This document shows positions 55,227 through 64,000 of a DNA stretch of 64,000 nt, piece after piece. The stretch covers positions 5,406,501-5,470,500 of the forward strand of contig OY755197.1 in assembly GCA_963576735.1 (NCBI GenBank), given 5' to 3'. The position numbers and the translations under genes were made by a program. The notes below the pieces were generated by a model, which was not told where the DNA came from, did not search any database, and saw nothing but the letters and a program-made list of their open reading frames with translations. Source of the stretch: Bedellia somnulentella. Taxonomy: Eukaryota > Arthropoda > Insecta > Lepidoptera > Bedelliidae. Positions within the stretch are counted from its first letter, which is position 1, and every line of letters begins with the position of its first letter.

Positions 55227-55432
55227 ATGTGTTTGTAACAATGTGATGCCCTGCTCCCGCGTGAAGCCGGTCGCAACGATGGGTAGGTCGTGGAGTGTAG
55301 TGCTATTGTGTGCGTTGTTGTGCTGTGATGTCGGTGGCAAGCAGATGAGTGAGACGCTGCAGCGGGCGTTGTCGGCGGTCCGCGGGCCCAGCCCAGGGGC
55401 CAAGAAGCTGCTCAATATACCGGATGATGGAG
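55227..55432 (+). CDS. Host-gene exon: signal-peptide start of a secreted or membrane protein
   Basis: The exon lies between a strong 3' splice site (pyrimidine-rich TTTCTTTTCTCTCTTTCCAG ending at 55226) and a strong 5' splice site (GAG then GTAAGC at 55433). It is markedly GC-rich in an AT-rich window. The likely start is ATG at 55279 (CAACGATGG, good context): MGRSWSVVLLCALLCCDVGG is a basic start plus hydrophobic core, i.e. a signal peptide, followed by SETLQRALSAVRGPSPGAKK and LLNIPDDG. An in-frame ATG at 55246 and two tiny upstream frames precede it. Because the acceptor is upstream of the ATG, a 5' UTR exon must exist; 52340-52434 is a candidate. The frame is open to the acceptor, so an internal exon is a less likely alternative. 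I do not recognise the protein. Remaining exons would lie to the right and I cannot identify them here. Confidence 0.65.
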
Positions 55433-56295
55433 GTAAGCTTTACAAGATTTTTAAGAGGATATAGCTAAGCCTTCAAATGTATTTTATATTTTCTTGTAAT
55501 TTACGATGTGAGTGAAACACAGTAGATTATAAGAACGCAACTATATTGAACAATATTGGTCTTAAATAATCTTTTTTTTAATTGGTATTTTTGGAAACAT
55601 TGGTTAATTAAAATTATGTTAGGTCATATCAAATATCAAATTAGCGTCATGTGACTGTTGGAAGATTAAGTTGGTTTTCACACAACACACTGGCGTATCT
55701 TTGCCACTCATACCAATTGAGCAGGTAGGGTATATAGGAAAATAAGGTCAATCCTGATTATACATCGCTTTCCACATATTCCTAAATTTTCTTATTCCGG
55801 CAGTTTTAATCTTCTCACTTGACTCCCACCTTGCAGAACTGAAACTTTAAATTAATGCTTTGCATTTTCCTGGCACATTTGGCCATAAAGGGCACATTGA
55901 ATCCGGAAATCGCTTTTACCTCTTTTTGGCATGGACATTTCAAATTAATGACGTCATAAATATATAAACAACGCAGTTTAAACTTTAAAGTTGCCGCAGA
56001 AAAATAGAAAACAAACATTTTAGTCCGCAAACGTATTTTATATCATAAGTAATGTTTTCATTTTCCCGGTTGAAGTAAACAAAGTAAGAAATCTCTTGGC
56101 AACTTTATGAGAACTTATAACAAACATTCCGTCGGCTATGAATTCCGTTTATTCGTTGTTTGAAAGAAACCGCTGGTTTTAATGAATATTATATTTATAG
56201 CCGCGTCGACTGTTACCGAGTGAGATGTAAGTCTGTAGGTTGTGTAATATTTATGCAGATTTATTTAAGCCTATACACTAGGGATATTAGCGATA
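55433..56295. other. Presumed intron sequence, no other feature
   Basis: AT-rich sequence after the donor at 55433; no further exon recognised. Confidence 0.4.
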
Positions 56296-56495
56296 GTAGT
56301 GTCGGTTAAGAATAGCACTATCTCATTTCTACCCGTATTGGGCCATTTTAAAGAAGTTGCTGGGCGATACGGTTGATAACCCATTACCAGCAGCCTTTAT
56401 TTTACAACCTTTTCACCACTCAACTTCCAAAAATGGCTGAGTAATTTCTTATTCTGAATCTCTGACTACTCCTTGTAGTACTAGGGACATATACG
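56296..56495 (+). mobile_element. S1 element, diverged
   Basis: AGTAGTGTCGGTTAAGAATA, TGCTGGGCGATACGGTTGAT, ACTCAACTTCCAAAAATGGC, CTACTCCTTGTAGTACTAGG. Confidence 0.8.
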
Positions 56496-56599
56496 TATGT
56501 ACTAGGGATATTGGTGAGAATATCATTATTTGAAGTAATGCTATAGTTTGAGGCCGTCCATTCTTCAAATCCCTTTAATAAGACGATCACGAATAAAAT

Positions 56600-56815
56600 A
56601 TTTTCTCACGGCTATAAATCCCAAAGGAAGTAGCGAGAGCTTCTGAATTAAAAACTCCTCAGCAACTTTTGGAATTAGAATGATTAAAATATTGTATGAT
56701 AAAGACTGATCGATGACAGGTTCCCAGCCACATTGCCTAACAATAACTTAAAAGCCCCAATACGCTATTTAAAACGCCTAAGGGAAGAAATGGTGTTAGT
56801 GCTATTCTATGTTTG
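56600..56815 (-). mobile_element. S1 element, diverged
   Basis: TTTTCTCACGGCTATAAATC, AACTCCTCAGCAACTTTTGG, ACTTAAAAGCCCCAATACGC, GTTAGTGCTATTCTATG. Confidence 0.78.
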
Positions 56816-57204
56816 ATAAACCACATAAGCAGCCGCACTGCTTACCGATTACTCACATTTCTTTATCATTTCAATGACTTGACGAAATGGATATTAACAT
56901 CCGATGCAATATTAAAGTTTATCGTCCGTCACTTTGCGCACAAATCCTTTGTTCAAAGCGAGTAAAATGTTTGTAAGAAATCTGAAAGAAGCAATATTTC
57001 TCGTGTAACCTCGTATAAACCACGGAGGCAGAGGCTGTATACGTCATGCGGAGTGCGGCTTAAGCCTCGAAGTCTGGGCCATTCGTCTCATTCAAACTTG
57101 AATTTGACTTGTAACTAATGCTGTTATATGTGCGAGTACAGTAGGAGTACTTGGGACAATCTTTAAATAATATGTTATCTATATATATTAAAGAAAGTGG
57201 TACA

Positions 57205-57593
57205 TACAAACATACATACACATACTCATGCCGTTAATTCCTATTGGGGTAGGCAGAGACTATCGATCGCCACTTCGTATGGCCCTTGCAAATCTCTCTT
57301 GCTTCGTCTACATCCATCAATCTTTTCATACATGCTTTTTATTCTTCATACTTCGGACGCCTGCCTTTTTGAGCACACTCTCAATTTGGTCCAAGTGTGT
57401 CCTCTGTGGCCGTCCTCTACTAACATTACCTTCCACATCAGCTCTATAAATACCTTTTACCAATTTCCTATCCTCCATCCTCTCGATGTGCCCAAACCTC
57501 AATGTGATCTCAACATTCCTTTTTCTATCTTACAATATCATCTTTTACACCACACCTTTCACAAATCACGTTATTCCACACACAATCATGAAA
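57205..57593 (-). mobile_element. RTE-L LINE 3' end, decayed frame
   Basis: CATACACATACTCATGCCGT, TAATTCCTATTGGGGTAGGC, then about 120 codons of antisense LINE C-terminus up to CACCTTTCACAAATCACG, with frameshifting indels. Confidence 0.87.
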
Positions 57594-58080
57594 GAAATGA
57601 AAAGAGAGTGGAGTGAGTTACACTTTCTATAACTCGAGAACGGATAAACTGATCTGGCTGAAAACTGTTTGAGAGGTAGCTTAGAACCAGGAAAAGGACA
57701 TGGGATATATATAATCACGCTTAATATCGTGGGGAGTAAGCAGTAAAAAATATTTGACACCATCCGTGCGAAGCCAGGGTGAACCACTAGTGGTTGATAA
57801 ACGCTGTGTTTCGATGACACAGTGTGCCAGTCTTTTTAATATAAAATCTAGCTTTTGATGTTTGTGGTCTGCTTTGAGCAGTAGTCGAATGGAATAGAAA
57901 ACTCTTTATTGCACATCATGTTAAAACGTTTTACAGAAATTTTTGCATTTAATAGAAGTACAATTGGCAGTGTACTTATTTGTATGACATATCAAATTGT
58001 AGTGTCTTGCATTGTTATGCAGAGTTATAAGAATGATGAAAAAATCCAAAGAAACTATTATAGCTTTATTATGTAACTAA

Positions 58081-58493
58081 CCACTGACCTCCATTATACT
58101 ATATAAGTTCGCTGGACTAATTATAGGCCGGGTGACAGTGAGGCGATTTGATTTTCGCCATTTTGGCGCTTACGGCAGCAGTGAAGGAACAAGGAACTAA
58201 TAAAAGAGATGGGACAGGAAGATAAAATATATCGATAAAATGTTTCTGCTTAAAGGAAATGCTAAGTTTTATCGAAACGAAACTTTACAGCACTATTGAT
58301 TTATAATTGTTTCTAAGAACCATAGATATATTATGCTTTATGGTAAAAAAAACACTGGCCATTTTGCAGTTTACGTCATATTTAGTTCCTCGTTCCTTCA
58401 TTGGGGGCGCTTCAAATTGGCACAGTAAATAGCTGTCATTTTGATACGTATTATTAGTCCAGCGTACTTATATAGTATAATTGAGGTCAGTGG
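58081..58493. mobile_element. Inverted-repeat DNA element (MITE-like), 413 bp, with target duplication
   Basis: Terminal inverted repeats of 41 bp at 58081-58121 and 58453-58493 (39 of 41 match): CCACTGACCTC.ATTATACT, ATATAAGT.CGCTGGACTAA. Symmetry continues inside, with TGAAGGAAC.AGGAACTA near 58190 and its inverse near 58390. Target duplication TAACTAA at 58074-58080 and 58494-58500. No coding capacity. The superfamily is not obvious from the 7-bp duplication and CCACTG termini. Confidence 0.85.
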
Positions 58494-58980
58494 TAACTAA
58501 CTAACTAGGCCAAGACGAATATTATGTACTTTTGAAAACTGAATAAATTTTTATTATTATTATTTATTTAAAGTGAGCATTTATGTAGAACTTATAAGAC
58601 ATGCAAAAATAAATAAAATATATTAAGTCAAAGTAAATTATATTATCAAAGATTTTGGTTTTCTTAGATCACGTTAAGGTTAGTGTACATATACATATCT
58701 ATGTATATGATTAATAATAATAATTCATTCTTGAATAACCTATCACAAATGTTCATTGGATCCCTTAGTACTTGAACTGGAAGTAAAAAAGACAAATAAA
58801 AGAAGTCTCGGTACTATTCCCGATCGATAGCTAAAGTTTACTTAATGTGTGCCAGTGGCGTAAAAGATATTTTTTAGTTCTTACATCTCTACATGGCTTG
58901 GGTTCATAATCGTTTCTGTTTGGAGACGAATGACGTTCCTTTATTCTCTTTTAGTGAAATTCTTATGTATTTTACAGTTT

Positions 58981-59069
58981 GCCAGGATCGTACAAAGTGG
59001 CGATCGATAGTCTCTGCCTACCCCAATGGGAACTAACGGCGTGAGAATATGTATGTATGTATGTATGTA
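58981..59069 (+). mobile_element. RTE-L LINE, 89-bp 3' end
   Basis: GCCAGGATCGTACAAAGTGG, CTCTGCCTACCCCAATGGGA, GGCGTGAGAATATG, TATG repeats. Target duplication TTTACAGTTT at 58971-58980 and 59070-59079. Matches the intact copy at 26-27 kb closely. Confidence 0.92.
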
Positions 59070-59129
59070 TTTACAGTTTACATTGAAGTGAAAGTTTTAT
59101 TTTTACATAGGTAGTTAAAACCGATCCAG

Positions 59130-59640
59130 ACATACCAAGAATATAGTCTTACAAATAAGCCACGGGGGTCATTATACAGCATAAGACAAATAAAATCCTC
59201 AAATCAATATCCTCACGCAGCCAATCAGCGCAGTGTCGTCCGAGAGGTTAAGAAATGTGGGATATCAGTGCGGTGACCCAGTTGGAGCAGATGCAGTGAA
59301 ACAATTTTACTTGAGAGGGCAATAACGCACAAAGGGGTAGCCAGAGCGACATGAAAGTCTATTTGTACGTCTGTCTGTAACTAATCATCATCTAATACTG
59401 ATTTTGAACCCAACCCAGAAATACCAGAGATAAAAAGAATATATATAAAAAACATGAGATAAATTAAAAATTACATCTTAATATTATCGCGAGCCATAAG
59501 AACTCCTCAAATTAGTATCTTCACGCAGCCAATTAGGGCAGTGTCGTCAGAGAGGTTAAGAAATGTCAGATATCAGCGCGGTGACCCAGTTGGAGCAGTT
59601 TCAGTGAAACGACTTTACTTGGGAGGACGATAGCGCTTAT
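59130..59640 (+). repeat. Tandem duplication, two units of about 300 bp
   Basis: Shared blocks: TCACGCAGCCAAT.AG.GCAG, TGTCGTC.GAGAGGTTAAGA, ATATCAG.GCGGTGACCCAG, TTGGAGCAG, in unit 1 (to about 59340) and unit 2 (about 59400-59640). Not identified otherwise. Confidence 0.7.
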
Positions 59641-59679
59641 CATAGGCGTAGGGACATATTCTACTAACGTAAAATAAAA

Positions 59680-60043
59680 GCGACATGATAGTCCAGTGGG
59701 TAGAACACCGCCCGAAAACAGAAGGGCGTGAGTTCCAATCCTGGGACGGGCCTACACCAATTTGTCTTTTCTGAAAAAATGTGTGGTTAATTTATCATGG
59801 TTGCTAACGGTGAGGTAAAACATCGTGAGGAAACCCACATGGCTGAGTTGTACTTAGTCATGTGACAATGTATTCGTTCAAAACGGCGATAGGCCTGCCC
59901 CCTATCACGTGAGTACACTGTCTAAGCAAAACGTGGGTACCTTCTCTGGAAACTAGATGGCGCTTGCCATGTCAGTTCAGGAGTATTGGTACCTCTGCCA
60001 ACCCCTTCGCGGATAAACGGCGTGAACGTTTATGTTATGTTAT
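59680..60043 (+). mobile_element. S2 SINE, subfamily 2, full length
   Basis: tRNA head with A box TAGTCCAGTGGG and B box GAGTTCCAATCCTGG, body, AGATGGCGCTTGCC (subfamily 2), 3' end ACGGCGTGAACGTTTATG, TTATG repeats. Target duplication GTAAAATAAAA at 59669-59679 and 60044-60054. Confidence 0.94.
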
Positions 60044-60097
60044 GTAAAATAAAAAAAAAATATCATTTATTTCAAAAAATACTTTCGAGTAGTGTTG

Positions 60098-60214
60098 ACG
60101 ACCTCCGAGGCTGAGTGGATAGATGACTAGCTTCTCGGTCCGGAGGTTGCGGGTTTGCGAGGTTGCGCTGAGAGCATGTGATGAGCATAAATGATTGTTT
60201 CTTAGTCTTGAGTG
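60098..60214 (+). mobile_element. S4 SINE-like repeat, copy 2
   Basis: CCTCCGAGGCTGAGTGGATA (A-box-like GGCTGAGTGG), GTCCGGAGGTTGCGGGTT, GCTGAGAGCATGTGATGAGC, GATTGTTTCTTAGTCTTGAG. Matches 20695-20825 inverted. Confidence 0.65.
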
Positions 60215-60224
60215 TTATTTATAT

Positions 60225-60429
60225 ACATACATACATATACTCACGGCTGTAAATCCCTAGATGGGGTATCCAGAGTGGGAAAAAGATGGTAAAATAAAGG
60301 TTGTTGGTGATGGGTCTCCAGCCTCAACGCCCAGAAATCCCTTAAAAGCCGCAATACCGTTAGTCGCCTCTTACGTACACCCACCGGAAGAAATGGGGTA
60401 GTGCTATTCTAAGCCGACACTACACAGCA
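60225..60429 (-). mobile_element. S1 element with internal deletion
   Basis: CATA repeats, ACTCACGGCTGTAAATCCC, jump from GGGGTATCCAGAG to GGGAAAAAGATGG, then complete to the head. Target duplication TATTTATAT at 60216-60224 and 60430-60438. Confidence 0.92.
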
Positions 60430-60574
60430 TATTTATATGTGTGTTATATAATATAAATATATCGTTCAGTTAGTATCCCATACTACAAGTTCTAATTAGT
60501 TTGGAGCTAACTTTATCTGTGTGTAATATTATGTATATTTATATATTGTTATTAATTTATTAATGTTACTTAAC

Positions 60575-60640
60575 CTTGATAGCTCAGTGGGAACACCAAT
60601 GCTTCTCATGCAGAAGACCTGAGTTGAGAATCCATTTGTT
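60575..60640 (+). mobile_element. S2-like tRNA head fragment
   Basis: CCTTGATAGCTCAGTGGGAA (A box) and CTGAGTTGAGAATCC (decayed B box); no body follows. Confidence 0.5.
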
Positions 60641-61047
60641 TGATTGGATGTCAGTTTGTCATGATTTTTTTAAGACAGCTAGGAAATTATGCTTGTATTT
60701 TAAATATGTTCTATCCCAGATGTAGCAATGAAAATCTTTATATACCGCCTCGTTTTGAGCAGAATTCGCTTACTTTTATACTTAGTTCACTTTACACATT
60801 AGATCTCTTAGTTATTTGTTAGATTCTGTGACGCATAGAGATACGCTAGCTAACTCCATAGGGATAGGCAGATAATAGAAATGGTATGCATAAGCCGTTT
60901 CTTTATAAATATTTTGCTCTAAACATCGGCATGCTTTCAATTTGTATAGAATTGGCCAAGTCCGACTCGGCTCACGCACCTAGGGTTCCACTACCCTCAG
61001 TCATTTATCACTTAATTACTCACTTATAAAGTAATAATAATAAGTTA

Positions 61048-61135
61048 AAAGTATACCCCATACCTTAAGTTGCCTCTTACGACAACCGCGGAAACAAATG
61101 GGTCAGTGCTATTCTAAGCCGCCACTTCACAGCAA
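61048..61135 (-). mobile_element. S1 head fragment
   Basis: CCCCATACCTTAAGTTGCCT, CTTACGACAACCGCGG, GCTATTCTAAGCCGCCACTT, CACAGC. Confidence 0.7.
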
Positions 61136-61574
61136 CAACCTGTTTTTCATTCCTCTCTATCTTAGTAAATCCTCTTGGTCAATAAAACAAAACTAGGATA
61201 CATATGACCACAGTACTTAAAACTACTTCCGTTTATTCAAAACAAATCCGAACAAAGGCATGAGTTCAAATAAAATAAACCAAAATATACACCATTGAAG
61301 AACAAGTGGCGAAGTATGTTTAATTTAACTGCCTACCGCTGTATTGTAAACATGGTGAGTCTGTCTGGTCATAGTGGAGATTGATGTGGTTGAAGATACA
61401 TTCGGTCTATAATGGAAATAGTTAGTTACATTTGAGTTTACTTTTTGCTGTAATTGCTTTTGTGTGGCTGCTTTCTTTGTGATTTAGGCGCCGAATTTAC
61501 TTGGTTTTCATAGTTTTGTAACTGTTTGAGACATACGATAATGAGCGTACATTTGACATTTATCGGTATATCGA

Positions 61575-61815
61575 TTTATAGATCTAATGTTGATGGCAAT
61601 TTTAGTTGAGGACGACCTCGAAGGACACATTTGGGTAGATCAAATAGAGAGTGTGCTCAAAAAGGCAGGCGTCCGTAGCATGAAAAATTAAAAGAGCATG
61701 TACGAAAAGACTGATGGATGTAAGTGAAGCTAGAGGCGTTTGCCAGGATCGTACAAAGTGGCGAGCGATAGCTGCCTACCCCAATGGAAACTGATGGCGT
61801 GAGTATATGTTTGTA
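61575..61815 (+). mobile_element. RTE-L LINE 3' end, decayed
   Basis: TTGAGGACGACCTCGAAGGA, GTGTGCTCAAAAAGGCAGGC, GAGCATGTACGAAAAGACTG, TGCCTACCCCAATGGAAACT, GATGGCGTGAGTATATG. Confidence 0.85.
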
Positions 61816-61819
61816 TATT

Positions 61820-61910
61820 TGATACGCTGATAACTTAGTGGAAACATCACCTTGTGTCATGAAGGAGACGCGAGTTCAAACCTTGAGTGCGTCTGCTCTT
61901 GTTATTGTTG
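61820..61910 (+). mobile_element. S2-like tRNA head remnant
   Basis: TGATAACTTAGTGGAAACAT (decayed A box) and GCGAGTTCAAACCTTGAG (B box). Confidence 0.45.
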
Positions 61911-61939
61911 TATTAATTTGTCAAGATAAGTATTGGAGG

Positions 61940-62030
61940 CTCTTTTGAAGTGTCGAAATTTTTCTTTCCTTCATTTATTCTTTATTTATTAGTAATAATC
62001 CCCACATGAGATTATCATGAACAAAAAGAT
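61940..62030 (+). mobile_element. S3 SINE tail
   Basis: GTGTCGAAATTTTTCTTTCC, TTATTAGTAATAATCCCCAC, ATGAGATTATCATGAACAAA match the S3 tails at 23889 and 41709. Confidence 0.65.
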
Positions 62031-63558
62031 TTAAATAGTTTTATTATCTATCAAACCTTTTTGGGAGCAATAAGAGCAGAGTTATATCAATGATATTTGA
62101 CGAAAGATATAAAACATACCTGTGATTATTTTTCATGCCATTCAACGTTTATCGTCACAAACACACATTCGTTATTTATTAACAACGCCTACAATCAAAA
62201 ACATTTTCCAAAATTGTGATAAAATAGTTTGTACAGTTAGTAAAACTATATTTGAATAAATAATACCAAAAATCGCCACCAATTTGGAATCGTATAAGGT
62301 GGTCTATTTTATTCATTCGACTCGATAATTTCCAGCTACTATTACACACATAATTGTGGCTTGTGAAACCAATAATTTTACCGGCGAGTCGTTTAATAAA
62401 ATCGAAGCACTTACTCGATATGTCTTTATAAATAAATTGGGTAGCGTTGTTCTTGAGCGTGTATTAATAGTTGCCATGTGTTCTTGTCACGGCTAGAAAA
62501 TATAGGAACGCGCTTGTTTCTATGCGGCCTCGATTATGATAAATCTTTCTTTTTTGTCGTCGGTTTTTTTTAATGTATAAGTACGTGTATTCAGTTGGGA
62601 AGTGTGGTCTCACGTTTATCCCTGCCTGATATAGATTAGAAGAGAAGGGTTTATGATAGAAGAACTTTTTTATATCAGTATTTTGATGTTTTAATTATGA
62701 ATAGTTGTAACAAATTATTTATAAAACTAAATATTGTGCAAATTTAAGTAATGTGGCTTTATTTATTTCCTTAACATAATACAAGGAATGTAATATTAAT
62801 AAAATAAATATATCTGATTAAGCTGTAGTAAAATATTTTTTTTGTCATCGACGGTTATCAAAAAGTTACACGTTGATTTTGTCACAAAGTTATACTTACA
62901 ACCACATATACTTATTTATAGTTAAAACATAGGGTTTTGATCTGTAAACAGTTTTTATTTCTCGATGTTTTCTCTATTGAAACTTTGCTTCGAACCACAT
63001 CACATCCAAAAATCTAACATACGACCTTCTTTCGTATTATTTATTTAGAGTAATTCGAAATTCGACTCAAAAGATCCGAATAAGTACCGAAACACGACAA
63101 ATCAATCCTATACGTCGAAAAGAAATGCCCCGTGACCACTCATAAAGGGCAATCGGCTGTCCGACGCAGACATATTAGGGGTATTTCGTCTCGCCGCCGT
63201 CAGGGACAAGGTTCAATTGCCGGCCCAGACCATTTGTTATCCCTTAAAAGATTCGTATTGAACCGTTAAGGTTGTTCGATTTATTGTTACAATCAGATGT
63301 GTATGTTGGTCGATGGTTGGGATGTTTATGATGGATTGTAAGAAAATTAAATAAAAATAATTATCTTTTTGTACACAAATATATACCATATCCTAATAAG
63401 AGTGGCGACGGTAATTTGTGGGGAAGTTTAACTGTTTCAGTATTATAATATTTTACATAAATTTAAAAGTTTGAGATTCGTAATTAACGATTAATTAATT
63501 ATATCCTACTATAATTTACCACAAATTATATTGTATTTATTATTACCATATACCATAT
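62031..63558. other. AT-rich, no confident feature
   Basis: About 1.5 kb. GGTTCAATTGCCGGC at 63210-63224 resembles a B box, but no matching A box or repeat copy is seen. Confidence 0.45.
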
Positions 63559-63815
63559 GCTGTGTAGTGTCGGCTTAGAATAGCACTACCCCATTTCTTC
63601 CGGTGGGTGTACGTAAGAGGCGACTAACGGTATTGGGGCTTTTTAAGGGAATTTTGGGCGATGCGGTTGGAGACCAACAACCTTTATTTTTACCATCTTT
63701 TCCCCTCAGAACTTCCAAAAGTGGCTGAGGGATTTCTAATTCCTTAGCTCTGGCTACCCCTTCTAGGGATTTACAGCCGTTAAGCCGTGAGTATATGTAT
63801 GTATGTATGTATTAC
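63559..63815 (+). mobile_element. S1 element
   Basis: GCTGTGTAGTGTCGGCTTAG, full body with a small gap in the GAGACC/CAACAACC region, 3' end with duplicated AGCCGT (CAGCCGTTAAGCCGTGAG), TATG repeats. Confidence 0.92.
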
Positions 63816-64000
63816 CATCTTTTCCCCAATCACCACCACATTTGTGAAAAAAATAAGTACTTATACAAGAGATGGCAAAAATCTTAAAAAATAAAAACTC
63901 TTAATCTTATCTTAAATTTTGTCTCAGTTCTAGGAAACTTACAAATATATAAAATGTGAAATTTAATGTCAATCGAGACACAAAAAAAATTATTAATAAT

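Noticed and set aside
55170..55415. Minus-strand 81-codon frame overlapping the exon
   Set aside because: Splice signals, start context and signal peptide all favour the plus strand.
57197..57616. Plus-strand frames of 73 and 139 codons
   Set aside because: Antisense shadows of an RTE-L 3' end; similar shadows occur at 41252, 42848 and 46345.

Overview
This is a eukaryotic, AT-rich, intron/intergenic-type window from an insect, most likely a moth or butterfly (Lepidoptera). The evidence is the repeat content: short elements with the central motif TTTCCTCACGATGTTTTCCC, a LINE end carrying GACGTCCACTGCTGGACATA, the motif ACCGACTTCAAAAAA, and a dense load of RTE-type LINE fragments. There is no operon structure and no CRISPR array, rRNA or free-standing tRNA gene. 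I do not assign a species.

Almost everything recognisable is retroposon. Working names used here: 'RTE-L' is an RTE-clade LINE (APE endonuclease + reverse transcriptase, tail of TATG repeats). 'S1' is a ~245-bp short element. 'S2' is a ~365-bp tRNA-headed SINE with a TTATG-repeat tail. 'S3' is a second tRNA-headed SINE. 'S4' and 'R5'-'R8' are less clear repeats. RTE-L, S1 and S2 share one ~40-nt 3' end (CTCTGCC-ACCCC-loop-GGGA...GGCGTGA), so one LINE enzyme probably mobilises all three. S1 also begins with the 5' end of RTE-L, so it looks like an internally deleted LINE derivative. Target-site duplications and nested insertions are readable in many copies.

Layout. 1-1776 holds the 5' half of an RTE-L on the minus strand, cut by the window edge, with one in-frame stop. 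1.8-26 kb holds scattered S1, S2, S3 and LINE fragments, plus a 250-bp GC-rich MITE-like element with 40-bp perfect inverted repeats (15664-15913). 26.1-27.3 kb holds an RTE-L 3' half with an uninterrupted 378-codon frame, inserted into an older S1. 27.4-54 kb holds more SINE/LINE copies, including a duplicated ~200-bp segment in which one copy carries an S1 and the other is a natural empty site (37-38.3 kb). 55227-55432 is the only convincing host-gene piece: a GC-rich exon with a strong 3' splice site, a signal-peptide start and a strong 5' splice site; a possible 5' UTR exon lies 2.8 kb upstream. 56-64 kb holds more S1/S2/LINE copies, a 413-bp inverted-repeat DNA element with 7-bp target duplication (58081-58493), and a ~300-bp tandem duplication (59.1-59.6 kb).

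Outside these features the window is largely featureless AT-rich sequence. Most other open frames are short and without recognisable domains.
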